Shown here: in pieces, positions 24,036 to 34,576 of the stretch
Layout of the letters: each line of letters starts with the position of its first letter
Numbering within the stretch: position 1 is the first letter of the stretch
Source: Fasciola hepatica
Taxonomy: Eukaryota > Platyhelminthes > Trematoda > Plagiorchiida > Fasciolidae
DNA: 64,000 nucleotides
Direction of reading: 5' to 3'
Assembly (NCBI GenBank): GCA_948099385.1
Contig: CANUEZ040000183.1
Location: 7,688,001-7,752,000 of the forward strand
Translations under genes and position numbers: made by a program
Notes under the pieces: model-generated
The model's database searches: none
Seen by the model: the letters and a program-made list of their open reading frames with translations, nothing else
What the model was told of the DNA's origin: nothing

Positions 24036-24935
24036 GCGTCCCTCTTCTTCTTCTTCTTTTTCGTTTTGTTATTGAAATGGTTCTTGAGCTAGTCTTATCC
24101 TCGTATGAGAATAGTGACATCTATCTTCGCTCAGGCAGTTAACCGTCTGATTTAGAATACGCAGACGATATTATTCCTCTGAGTGAAGATCCAGTTAAGT
24201 AAGAAACCTTCCGGCATAGTCTGAACAAAAGCGTACCAAATTTTGGGATACGTTTTTCACCATCGAAGTGCAAAACGCTGCTGCTCGACTGAGTTGGTGC
24301 TATACCAAACGTTGTCTTAGCGAGGGATGCTCCAGTTGAAATAACTGGGCATTTACATCTTACCCGCTGGAGAGACATCGGATGAACTGTCATCTCACAA
24401 ACTGAAGATGCGTTTGGCTTTTGATAACCCCAGTCATCTACGGCGCAGGGGTGACTTCCGATGGTTTGCCATGGGTCCAGCGTACACCGCGGCGGTTAGA
24501 TAAAGATAGAATACAGTCGAAGACTGTTGGTGTTTAAGCACTGATATCTCCAGAGTATTGCTCGAATAGAGTGGAAACACTGTACTTGCAACTCTGAGGT
24601 TAGACGTGGGGTGTTGGGGACCAGAGATCAGTCTCTGGACTGAGCTCGGAATCGAAACAGATTAAGATAGCTGGGACATTCTTCACGCATACCTCCAGAC
24701 AAACTTCCTCGGTGCACACTGTTCTCCGAGACCGGTAGTGATTGGGAGGTAGGTCCAGGTGGTTACTCCATGACATGGCAAATAGGTATGAAAGCCTTGA
24801 CCATTGGACGTGGTCAAGTAGGACGTGTTAGACTTCCGGGTTGCAATCCACCCGATCCATCTACCGGATGGTTGAAGGCGTTAAATGATACGGCTAGGAG
24901 TCGCGGCCAGTGGCTTCTCTGTATAATAATTCTTT
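24036..24935 (+). pseudogene. RTE-2 reverse transcriptase, C-terminal half
   Basis: The frame through 24,060-24,180 reads 'FVIEMVLELVLSS' then 'LEYADDIIPLSEDPVK', with the YADD catalytic motif at 24,158-24,169. It continues 'GIRFSPSKCKTLLLD' (about 24,240-24,290) and 'VGAIPNVVLARDAPVEITGH', then in other frames 'KMRLAFDNPSHLRRRGDFRW' and 'RRGVLGTRDQSLD', then 'IPPDKLPRCTLFSETGSDW' and 'GRVRLPGCNPPDPSTGWLKA', ending near SRGQWLLC. These are the ordered thumb and tail blocks of RTE proteins. Both catalytic aspartates survive, but stops and frame changes make it a pseudogene. Confidence 0.88.
24042..24059. repeat. (CTT)n tract at RTE-2/CR1 junction
   Basis: Six CTT units where the RTE-2 frame resumes (reads as leucines). 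It is close to the 5' boundary of the inserted LINE and may hide the target-site duplication. Confidence 0.8.
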
Positions 24936-27900
24936 CTTTGTCTTCTTGATTTCGGCTTCTTGCTTTGTTTTCGGCACTTTCACTTTATTCTGCTATTCTT
25001 CTTACCCTTAACTCGGCGATGCTGGATGGTAGCAACAGAAACCAGAAAGCAGGGGTACGATGTTAACCGTTGAATAAACTGAACTGAAACTGCTCCCGTC
25101 AACGAAGTCGAAAATCGAAATTGTTCTATCTTTTTATCTGTCCTTTACATTTTTATTCGGATATTTTCCATTTGTTTTAGGTTATCCATGGTAGTTCTAC
25201 GCCTAAATGATAGTCAACCCTTCATATTTAGTATCTCTCCTCTTTTTTACTAGCCAACATATATATGGTCGAACATTACGCTACTTGTGATGAAAATAAA
25301 CAGGCGGCCAAGTATCTTTTTGTACCCATTGTTTAAATCCAGTCCCTCGATTACAATCTGCTTTGAATTTAAATACCATCGCAGCGAGTGAACACAACCT
25401 CTGTTAACATTTTTCTAACGTTTGTAGTAACTCCAATCTTTGCTACAAAATGAACATTTTCCAGACACTATTTTGAATTTATTTTCCGTACAGTTCACTC
25501 TCGCGCATGACTCTGATAATGCCCTATTTATTCGGTTGATTGCGTTTTAATTAACCTAAAAAGGAAGTTTCCCCTAACTTCGCTTTTGGAAACCTTTGAT
25601 TTTTCGCTCTGTGTATGCCCTTGTCTCGCTTTTTGGTATCTTGATTATCACGCGTCTGGTGATTCACAACGAAACACGTTCCTTCGCACTTCCCAATTAG
25701 TTTGCACACAATTCAGGTGAAATGCATTCTGGGTAAAACTCAGTCGTCCTTGATTGAAATCTGAGTGACCGAGCAAGCGCATCTGACTATCGATTGTTAG
25801 ATAATTTGATCAGCCTATCTCGCAACAAATGACGGCCGCGGGAATCCGCTCCCAAATCCGGTGACCCATTTTGCCTAGGCTTAGGTCACCTGAACCAGAC
25901 TTATCCCTATATTTGTTCCACTCTCAGATCACACCTTTGTGGTCTACTGCCTATGCAAACACGTTCTTAAGCCAGAGGTATGTTTGCGATAGCTTTCTGC
26001 CCGTTTTCCCAGGAAATTCCAAAACATTTGGCCGCAGAGGTTCGCTTTGCCATTGTTTTAGAAACTAGCTTCAAAATCTTCTCACTTATTGACAGTATTC
26101 CTTTCATGACCTCACTGAGAATTCCCACTAACTACTTGGTGAATAAGCTCAAAATCTGTTCACGTATTGAATGACAGCCAATAGACTGTGTGGTAGTGAC
26201 CATCTCGTCGCTAACACGCAGCCTGCACTTGCTAGCAGACCAGAACGCAGACTATCACGTAACTGGTCGGTCGAATATATAACTTGTTTGACCGGCCAGA
26301 TGTAAGAACAGTCTTAGCCAATCAGGCGCTAGTTTTGAGAGTGCTACTTTACAAGGTTGAAGCCATTGGGAAACACAAGTTTGGGATTGGGTTTCCGAAA
26401 TTTAGGGGACATTTCGCGAGCTGAAACTTTCTAGGGGTGCGAAATTAGGTAAACTTGGTTGGAGGTCCACACAAATGGACCGACCTGCAGGTGGTCTGAA
26501 TTATCATCAGCGTGTGGTCGGATAAGTTGGTTCAAACTAAAACTTGTTGTTTGAATATGTTCCTCTTTTCTTGTTCGTAATAACCATTGGGCCTGAGTTC
26601 GTCGATCAATACCTTTAATTAGTAAATTTTGCCGAGATTATCAGTCATCTGTGCACGTGGTCAACAGAGCACAAACTCTGGTCTAGTCTTGATTCGGATG
26701 ATGCTTGAGTGTCACATGACTACCCGTAAATGCGCTGACTTGCTAGTCTATGTGTGTCTCATGTTCTCACTGATTCAGTCTCTAGTTTCATGAAAGTGCG
26801 CATCAAAAGGAGCAAGTAGGCCAGACGTAATGGTTGGTGATCACCGATGTACGTTGCGGTCGATGAGACCCGTAACCCACGACCAACAAAAACCACTATT
26901 GATTAGGATAACTGAGACATCAACTACCTTAAGTTTGACAAACATGCACAACTGATTCAGTCATACGTTGTCATCGTTGCTTATCGATTCTGCAAAAAGA
27001 TTATCGCATCCTTTTGTTAAGGGGTTTTATTTCAGGAAAAACTAGTTCAGAGTCATATCACGCCCTACAACCCACTGCAACATGGAAGAACGGGCTTATT
27101 TTGAAATGCAGCAGTCTTTGTTATGGCATCCCCCTATTTGTTGGGACTCATCCCAGTGACTCAATAGGAATTTGTTTAGTTAAAACAAGCTGTCGCTAAA
27201 CCCACGTGACTACTTTGGCCCGGAAGTAGTACATAACGAGCTCCGGTGAGGCATACTCACTCACTCTTATAGTAGCGGCGAATGTTGGGGTAACAGAACA
27301 ATGCGAACGTCAAACAGATCGGGCCAGCCAGTTGAGAGCCACAGACCAAAGACCAAATGGTCAATATGTCGGAAGCATCCCACAACAGACAGAAAGAAGC
27401 ATTCCCACTAGCAGAGATGACACAGCGGGGTCTTTGACAACCGAGAAGATAGCCCTTTTGAGGGGCTGCCGATCAAGTCATCAACCGGAACAATCGGACC
27501 GTCTAAACGGAAATAATGCGCAAGAGAATCAAACAAACGGCCACGGGCAACTAACCAGAACGCGCCCAGAATGCTCAAACAGACAGGAGATCCATGTTGC
27601 TGCAGCGCGGTTTGGAAAAGGGGCCTTATAAACGATTGTACATGTTCGACGGACTTGACTTGTTTGGCCTCCCGAGCACAGGTGTCCTCCCTCGTCTTGC
27701 CTTCTTTGTTTGCAACATGACGATGAGTTTTGAAACAAAAGGTATAACTGATTAGTGGACTGCATAAGTGAACCTTAGTTACAGTGCTTTTCTATTACAG
27801 CTGTCAAGATCCCCCAACTGTGCTGGGTTCGTTACGTGACTGATGATTTTGAATTAAAAGTTGAGTCACGTGTTCGCCGACTGAGGACAGCAAACGGACA

Positions 27901-28996
27901 TCCTGGTACAGTTCAGTTATTTACGCTATGATAAGTGATCACTGTGCTAATGACTGGACAGCATAAGAAAGCAGTCTGACTGATAGAACCAGTGTCGTCG
28001 AAGTGACGCACACGATGATACCCCTCAACAAGCAGACACACACGCATTTGTCTACGAATGTACAAGCAGTGATGAGTTCGTACTTTTGAGTGCCCGCGGT
28101 TCATGTGAGCATTTCGTTCTTGGTTGGATAGGGAAGGCTTGAGGCAGATTTATTTATCGACAATTCAACACAACACGTACGTGTGACTGAGTGACTGAGT
28201 GAGTGAACGAGTGACAGGGAGTTCACTTGGTGAGAGACTAAAGGAGTGATCGAGTGTCGTTATCTGGACTCGGTCGTACGGTAACCGCTATGATAATTTT
28301 TACCACAGGGACTCCTCCTGTCACCGCACCTCTTGTTTCCATACTACCGAAAATTACGAACTTGCAAGAGAGGATCGGAAAATGATATTCTTCGTAGAAA
28401 GAAGTCTGTTTTGTATGGATCGGGAAGTACACAAACGCTTCCATTTGTCCACTAGTACCATTAGTGAGAAATGAAGATTCATAGCAGACGAGGTGTGGTT
28501 CACTTTTTCCGTCTGGATTGCATGATCAACTGGGTTGAGAGTGATCGAAAGGTTCTGGAAGTACGTGGTTCAAACCCGACAATAAAATTCGACTTTGGGA
28601 GTGCATCAGAGTCGGTTTTTACTCTGCTCTTCACGAGGCTTCACGGGGCCCTTCACTGCAGTGTTACAGACACCAATGATGTTGTTGGTCCTTACGGCTT
28701 TGTGTCTTGTCATTCTACTGCGTACAAGCATTAACGTGGGTTGAAAGAAAGCTTGTCATAGTTTTTTCAGTTACATCGCTCTTTCTTACCGTTATGGAGT
28801 CCGAAGTCCGAAGTCCGATGTCAAAGGCCAGTGTTGTGTGGCTCTATCAACGTTCAGATCGGTAACAGAATTCACACAAATGAACATTTGGATTGGTCTA
28901 ATTGTTCATTGGCATTGGTTGTGCATTCACACGTATATATGTATATGAATTTTCCCATATAAGATGAAGATGAGTGGGTAGAGGAGTACCAGGTAC
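24936..28996. other. Unrecognised non-coding DNA
   Basis: About 4 kb without a recognisable domain. A plus-strand 99-codon frame at 27,332-27,631 is rich in N, Q, R and T, with no known motif. A TGAG-type tandem tract is at 28,183-28,216, and a B-box-like GTGGTTCAAACCC occurs at 28,565. Confidence 0.45.
28183..28216. repeat. Degenerate (GTGAGTGAACGA/TGAC) tandem tract
   Basis: Short imperfect repetition of GTGACTGA and GAGTGA units. Confidence 0.7.
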
Positions 28997-29037
28997 GCAC
29001 ACATGATGAGCGGCTACAGCCGCGAAACGGGTTGTGC
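28997..29037 (+). ncRNA. Hammerhead-ribozyme-like motif (candidate, degenerate)
   Basis: The sequence shows an outer stem GCACA (28,997-29,001) with TGTGC (29,033-29,037), then TGATGAG (29,004-29,010), a perfect 4-bp stem CGGC/GCCG with a TACA loop (29,011-29,022), and CGAAAC (29,023-29,028). TGATGAG, stem II and CGAAAC in that order is the hammerhead catalytic core layout. The base before TGATGAG is A where the core needs C, and helix III and the cleavage dinucleotide are not clear. Self-cleaving motifs of this sort are known in Penelope-like elements and flatworm repeats. Activity is doubtful. Confidence 0.35.
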
Positions 29038-29236
29038 TCTGCCGGGAAATTTTCGTCCAAGCGTTTTCATACTACATACTAGCAATATGAGAGCTTGGGC
29101 ATGCAGCCTCTTTGTTCGTTGGGTTAGCAGTGACCCATACACGACTAACTATCAGAAATCATAATTGTGATTCATTTGTGGACTCTCCAATGAAGAGTAT
29201 CCATTCACACTCTAGACGATTCAAACTAGATCCTGG

Positions 29237-29239
<3 letters not shown>

Positions 29240-29283
<44 letters not shown>
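29240..29283. repeat. (AT)n microsatellite
   Basis: About 22 AT units; the overlapping frame rich in YI dipeptides is spurious. Confidence 0.97.
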
Positions 29284-29285
<2 letters not shown>

Positions 29286-29399
29286 TACAGTAGAAAGATC
29301 AAAGACATAAACTTAATAAAGCCTTCGGTGCTTCCTTAGCTTAAGGGTTTTGCAATCTGAATTTATTCTCACGGAATGTGTTATTGCCACGATGAGCCT

Positions 29400-29600
29400 G
29401 GATCTCAAAGAATGGAAAATCCATCTGCAATTTTCGCTTCCAAAGTTTCAAAGCTGCGAGCCGGAATTGAACCGGCAACCTTCCAATTACCGAGCAGATG
29501 CTCTACTAGATGATCTGTCGTGGTACGGACAGCCTGGTATAAATAGCCCAAATAAACATTGGATACGTATCATTTTATTAGCAGTTTGATCATCCTTGGA
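29400..29600 (-). repeat. tRNA-derived SINE, copy S1
   Basis: On the minus strand a 70-nt tRNA-like head (29,523-29,454) has acceptor-like strands CCACGA/TCGCAG, an A-box region ATCATCTAGTAGAGC, and a B box GGTTCAATTCC within a CCGGTTCAATTCCGG arm. The anticodon arm does not pair well. It matches S2 at 58.03-58.09 kb base for base at most positions, including the flanking GCATCTGC block. The S2 copy has a better A box (CTCAGCTGGTAGAGC), so S1 has decayed. Two related copies plus poor anticodon arms indicate a SINE family rather than tRNA genes. Confidence 0.7.
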
Positions 29601-29621
29601 TAGCCACTTGCATTATTCCGT

Positions 29622-29750
29622 AGAGCGGTAGTTCAGCTAGCAGAGTATCTCTCCGACAAACGGAAGGTCACCTGTTCGATTCCGGACCACGGCGTTGAGC
29701 CTTCGGATGTGAAAACGCAAGTGCATTTTCCATTTTCTAAAACGTTATTA
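29622..29750 (+). repeat. tRNA-derived SINE, copy S3, opposite orientation to S1
   Basis: A plus-strand tRNA-like head at 29,624-29,694 has A box TAGTTCAGCTAGCAGAG and B box GTTCGATTCC, followed by AAACGCAAGTGCATTTTCC. The complement of that last block lies beside S2 (GAAAATTCACTTGCATT), which links S1, S2 and S3 to one family. S1 and S3 are about 100 bp apart in inverted orientation. Confidence 0.65.
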
Positions 29751-31989
29751 CACGGTGTGCAAATATTTCAGTGCATATATCAGTGCTCCACAATATTATC
29801 CTCTCCCTAATTTGACTAAAAGCTATTAGCCGGTTGCTTAATTCTAAAATGGTAACTCAGTAATTCACACGCAACCAAAAGAAGACTTCTGTCCCGTGGC
29901 ATCAAGGTCAGCCTACAGCGTGTGACATTCAGTCCCAACCTCTACTCATTCGACCTCTCTCGGGAATTCTAGACTGTGTCGACCACTGGTTTCATCACAG
30001 CACTGAAATGATACTGGGGTATGCTAGTAGAAGATTTGATCCGGTATGGGCAGAAGGGATATCTAGGTTATCAAACTGAACTTCCGTATCATCTGTATTG
30101 TTGGTACACTTCACTGAAACAACAATATATTACATAGTCCTCAATACAACGGTGTCCAAAAACCGTTCTAAAGGAATCAGACGGTTGTTGTCTTCTATAA
30201 GGCCGGGGCGATGGTGAGCAAGTTACAGAGAACGATCGTTGTTTCAAAAGCCCTTCGGTAAGGCACTGAAAGAGTTCCTTATTGAAGGATGGAACAAACA
30301 CAAAGGAGTGATGATCCAAAAAAGCATTGACACTGAATTTCTCCTATCCTTCTTAACACTGAGGATGGAATTTGAGAACGCTGTTCAATATTTGCACGTG
30401 TACCCAACTGTTAGTCTGATGAAAAGCACCATAAAATAGACAGATGAGTTTGTCATTTTCTGTCTTCTAGATTTAGACTAATGATGAGGCTGGAATGTGT
30501 CCGCCATGTGCCCAACCGTTAGCCGTTCAGACATCTGTGAGTCTGCAGCAAACCGGTAACAGAGAGATGGAATGTGAATGTCTGTGTGTGGGCGCGTCGT
30601 ATCGATAGACTGTCTACTGAAAGTAGACTGATGCTCATAAGGTCGTACCGATCTAGTTTTGTGAACCGGAGACACGAGCTGATCATGTGGTGAAAAGTGA
30701 TACAGTTCTGACGCGCACTAGACGCATTGAACCGAGAACTTTGTCGGTGGTTCTTCGATTTCAGCCTATGAAACAGGAGCCAACCTGTTTTGAGTTCATA
30801 TCCAGTAGTATTTGATTAATGATGCCCTAAGCCATGTTTGTTGATTAATTGACTTGCACTTGTTCATACCGTCTCACTTCACCTGACCTGCAAATTTGTA
30901 CATCATGGTACCAGTTGTATTACACTCCCTACTTGTTTCTTTATTGATTTCCAATCGAGGCTCTCAGTGAGAGATAACAATGAAAATAGCCACATTCGGC
31001 ATGGTAGTTGTTTGAACTGAACTGAAATGAAATGAACTACACAAAGTCGGGTCGAGTCATTCCCTGGTACGTAAACGAAATGAAATATCCACATATTCAG
31101 TCAGTCAAGGCTCACATTGAACAGGATGTTGATCATCACGGTTACCAAGTGGCAGCTTTCTTTGCCTCAGCTCTAACTGTTTGCAACTAAAAGGTACTCA
31201 AGCTAACGAAAACTAATAACCTACTGACTTATTTTCTTTCATTTGACTCTTGACTGTTCCTGTTTTCTGTCTCATTTACTCCAGACAAAGTTTCGGCAAC
31301 TATTTCCTTTGGTAAATGGTTGCAATATGGGATCAGGATGCCTCAGACAATGTCTGATTCTGTGGGTCACACAACCAGACAGATGCCACATCTGTCGCGA
31401 CAATGTCAATGCGGTCAGTGGAGGTCAGTCGATGTTTGACGGCGTTTGCGGTGGCCGGAGATGATGACGGAGGACGAGACAGAAAAAAACAATATCAACA
31501 GTAATCAGTGCGATAGCACGGAAACAAAGGAAAAACCACTCATCACTACCACCACCAGCATCAGAAACAACAAAAACAACAAATTTTGGTGTCGCTGAGA
31601 CGGTAGTTAAATGTCAGGAATGGGCGGTGCACTTTTCGATAATTTGATAAGACTTATCCAAATCTTATCAAAGTTTTCTATCTCAAAAAAATTGCTGAAA
31701 TCAATCGGGTTCTGCTGAAGAACGGGCAGCACTAAGCAGCACACGGGACTGAGAAAGATGGCTCAAATTTTGAGCTTAAATCAAAATTATCTAACGGAAA
31801 AATTGGGACAATGCAGCGAAAAGGGTACACAGAAGAACAAGCCGAACGTTCACAGATCCACAGCCAACAGGGGGCCAGAATGCGCACTCAAACTGAGGAT
31901 CGATTTTTCGGATATGCGTAGATGAGAACGGACCACGTGAACGGTCCCACATGTTTTTCTTATTTAGCCTCACCTAGCTCATAGTTATT
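29751..31989. other. Unrecognised non-coding DNA
   Basis: No mobile-element domain recognised. A cysteine-containing open stretch at 31,285-31,464, preceded by a good 3' splice-site consensus, is discussed as a finding. An A/C-rich simple tract (ACAACAAAAACAAC) lies at about 31,566-31,582. Confidence 0.4.
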
Positions 31990-32046
31990 ACTTCAGCCTC
32001 CCACGCTCATTCTTCTTGTTGCAGTATAACCACCGCGAGACACAAA

Positions 32047-32586
32047 ATGAAAGTTCAAATGGCCAAGAAAAAGGATATTTTTCTAACTGTCTCGTTCAAA
32101 GGTGACAAAACCTTAGAAATACTAGAGCTGCGCATATCCAAGACCCTCGGGAAGTCTTTCCCCGCTGCACATGTCCGAATCTTAACAAATACGAAGCCTT
32201 TCATTGTTCAACAATCCAAGGACAGGTTGCCTCATCAGTCTCAATCTTTTGTTCTATATCAGTTTACGTGTTCTTGTAGTGCACAGTATATTGGACATAC
32301 GACGAGACGCCTGTCGAAGGGGATATCAGAACACGTCCCGGCTTCTTTACGCAAAGGTACAGTTCGGACTATCAATAGCGCAATCCTACAACATCTGGTG
32401 GATAGCGGACACCAAATCGACACGGTGACAGCTTTTAGACCAGTCCATACAACTCCCAGAGTTCACGCGAAAGGATTACGCAGGCGGTTGCTGATGACGT
32501 CAGAAGCCATAGCAATTCGGCTATTGAAGCCGGATTTGTGTAAGCAACGTAACCTCGTGCAACAGTTGTTGTTGCCGTGGCCGTAA
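32047..32586 (+). pseudogene. Penelope-like element, GIY-YIG endonuclease C-terminal part
   Basis: An uninterrupted 179-codon frame. Residues about 45-75 (FPAAHVRILTNTKP, then KDRLPHQSQS) are the linker seen before the endonuclease in Penelope-like elements. Residues 76-100, 'VLYQFTCSCSAQYIGHTTRR' then LSKGISEH, form the GIY-YIG-type core: C.C plus YIG...R.L....EH, with the usual R and EH residues. The C-terminus, 'SEAIAIRLLKPDLCKQRNLV' and LPWP, is the typical end of these proteins. The RT that should precede it is absent, so this is a 5'-truncated copy, as is common for the family. The open frame suggests a relatively young or lucky fragment. It ends naturally at TAA. Confidence 0.85.
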
Positions 32587-32599
32587 CAAGTGATTCTCT

Positions 32600-33200
32600 T
32601 ATGGTTCCATTGTACCAATTCTCCCCAGCCCCACACCTCTTTTTTCACACCTTTGTTTTTCACACCTGTCTTTTCACGCCATTTGGTTACACATTTCACA
32701 CTTATTGTCGTTCACACAACGAACAAGATTCATCAAGTTGAAGCATGCTGTCGAGTTACCGGATTTGTTGCACATTTACTCACTCTCTGCTATCTTTAGC
32801 TGCACATATACCCTCTTTTACCCAGTACTATATATGTCAATGCCTGAAGTGATATATCGAAAAGAAATTTCCTCGTGTTACACGTTTTTTTTCATATTCT
32901 TCTTTGTCATAAAATTTGTTTGAAATTTATCCCACGTCCAGATCGGAGCAAGCTTACTCTAGGATATATTATTCTCTGATCGAGAATCAGAACCAACCCA
33001 GGTCAGTAATGGGTAGTTTCTAATCAAGTCACGCATTCATGCACCATATAGTTCAAACGTACAAGGGGATGAGGTGGCACCGGGAGATGGGGATTAGGAT
33101 GAAACTATCTGTTTCTCACCACTAACTTATTAGTGTAACATGAAAAAGCTCACAGTGACCGGTCAGTTTCCAGTTTTAAAGTAAACGAAGGTTGATGAAC
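32600..33200. other. Spacer between Penelope and Gypsy remnants
   Basis: About 600 bp: first the probable 3' untranslated part of the Penelope-like fragment (T- and C-rich, with CACACCT repetition), then DNA with no recognisable domain up to the Gypsy integrase. Confidence 0.5.
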
Positions 33201-33206
33201 ATAACC

Positions 33207-34172
33207 CAGATATATGAATCTAGGCCCGAAAGCTACATTCCATGGCAGAGAGTTCATGCAGACTTCTGTGGCCCATTTTTGAACCGGTATCATGCCCTTG
33301 TATTGATCGACTCCTACTCAAAATGAGCAACCAGTTCAACAACCACCTTGTTCATAATCCAGGTGTTACGGAAATGCTTCAGCCGAGAAGGAATCCCACA
33401 GGAACTAGCTACCGATAATGGATCACAATTCTGTGCGACGAAGCTGAAATGCTGGCTTGATACAGTTGGGTGTCGGCGTCTACGTGCGGCACCACGTCAC
33501 CCATGTTCTAACGGCGCAGCGGAAAACCTGGTGCGTTCTGTGAAAAGTGCAATAACATCAGCCAACCCGAGGACGTTGCCCGACTTGGAAGCGTTCCTCG
33601 ACAATTTCTTGCTGCAGTACAGAAACGCAGTGCACACAACCACTAAGGAGAATCCAGCCGTCTTCTTCAAGTTCAGAAGACTACGACCATCGCTTATGTG
33701 TCTTGACTCCAGTGATATCACATACTTCCGTGGCAACGATCTTCGACCAACTCGTGGTATTATCACAAGACAACTTGATCTATCTACGATCGAGATCACG
33801 GACCTAGATGATGCGTCGATGCATCGGCGCCACCTCAGCCAAATCCATTTCAAAGTAGCAACCGGCGATGTAACCAATCTTACGGCTGAGACGACCGAGG
33901 GTCCAGACGGTGACCGTATTGATAACATCGATCCGTCTATTATGCCAACTGGCACAACTGTCACAGAGGCCGAGCGGCAGTCACCAGCTTCAGTTCGAAG
34001 ATCAGAGCGACAGGCAAGCCAAACTCACGAGGAACTCTTGATAGAGGGAGGTTGTGGTGATTCAGTCGTCGTCACACGTGAGACGGCCAGATACATCTTC
34101 GTAGCTACGCGCGCGGTTGAGCCTCAACCAATCACGATCGTCGAGAACAAGTACAGCAGAAACTTTCTGTGA
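33207..34172 (+). pseudogene. Ty3/Gypsy integrase, copy G1
   Basis: The integrase core reads WQRVHADFCGPF (first catalytic Asp at 33,261-33,263), ATDNGSQFCA (second Asp at 33,414-33,416) and SNGAAENLVRSVK (Glu at 33,522-33,524). There are 35 residues between the last two, the DD35E spacing of retroviral-type integrases. A C-terminal block, 'GNDLRPTRGIITRQLDLSTI', and 'ASMHRRHLSQIHFKVATGDV' follow, then a low-complexity tail ending at TGA 34,170-34,172. A single TGA at 33,324-33,326 replaces the expected tryptophan after DSYSK; otherwise the frame is open for about 320 codons. The zinc-finger part is missing upstream. The stop codon overlaps the start of an LTR-like sequence. Confidence 0.92.
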
Positions 34173-34365
34173 TTGGTCAACTCGTAAACTGCCGATTATA
34201 TTCCTTGGTTTAACATTTATTCAAACCAGTTCTGCAATACAAATAACGTGCGGTTTCGCTGCCTTGCCCTTCATGCTACTTTGGTTTGCGTACTTTCGGG
34301 TGGGATGATCTCATTATGTCCTATCAGTTCAGGTATTGCAAGTATTACAAGTGGAAATACTGCTT
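34169..34365 (+). repeat. Gypsy LTR-like sequence, beside copies G1 and G2
   Basis: It begins TGTGATTGGTCAACT directly at the integrase stop codon and is similar along about 190 bp to the reverse complement of 50,868-51,056. Shared blocks include CATGCTACTTTGGTTTGCGTA and CCTATCAGTTC.GGTATTGCAA. TG at the start is typical of LTRs; the matching CA end was not placed, so the 3' boundary is uncertain (the true LTR may extend to about 34.5 kb). It sits between the integrase of one copy and the gag of another. Confidence 0.72.
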
Positions 34366-34576
34366 AATAAATAGGTAATTAGCTGATTGACCAAAACGCA
34401 ATTATGGACAATTGTGGACTGACAATGAACGCGACTACGTCAGACGGGCCGAATACATCAGGGTAAAGAAGGCCATGTGAACCACGAGACTGGATCCTCA
34501 GACTGAATAGCCACGGCTTTCAAGTAGACCGGACAGCTATTATGCAAATAAGCATTATTGTAATAGTTGATAGGTT

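Larger units (their letters stand above)
20330..24935 (+). mobile_element. RTE-type retrotransposon split by a CR1-like insertion (RTE-2)
   Basis: The RT of one RTE element runs on the plus strand from 20,330 to about 21,110, stops at the 'GSQGCTLL' block of RT motif B, and resumes at about 24,040 with 'FVIEMVLELVLSS' and the YADD active site. Everything between (21,116 to about 24,035) is a minus-strand CR1-like LINE. The two RTE halves fit together in order without obvious missing domain blocks, so this is a nested insertion. The endonuclease half of the RTE was not found upstream. Confidence 0.85.

Noticed and set aside
29454..29523. Functional tRNA genes at 29.45, 29.63 and 58.03 kb
   Set aside because: Anticodon arms do not pair properly and three related copies share non-tRNA body sequence; a SINE family explains them better.
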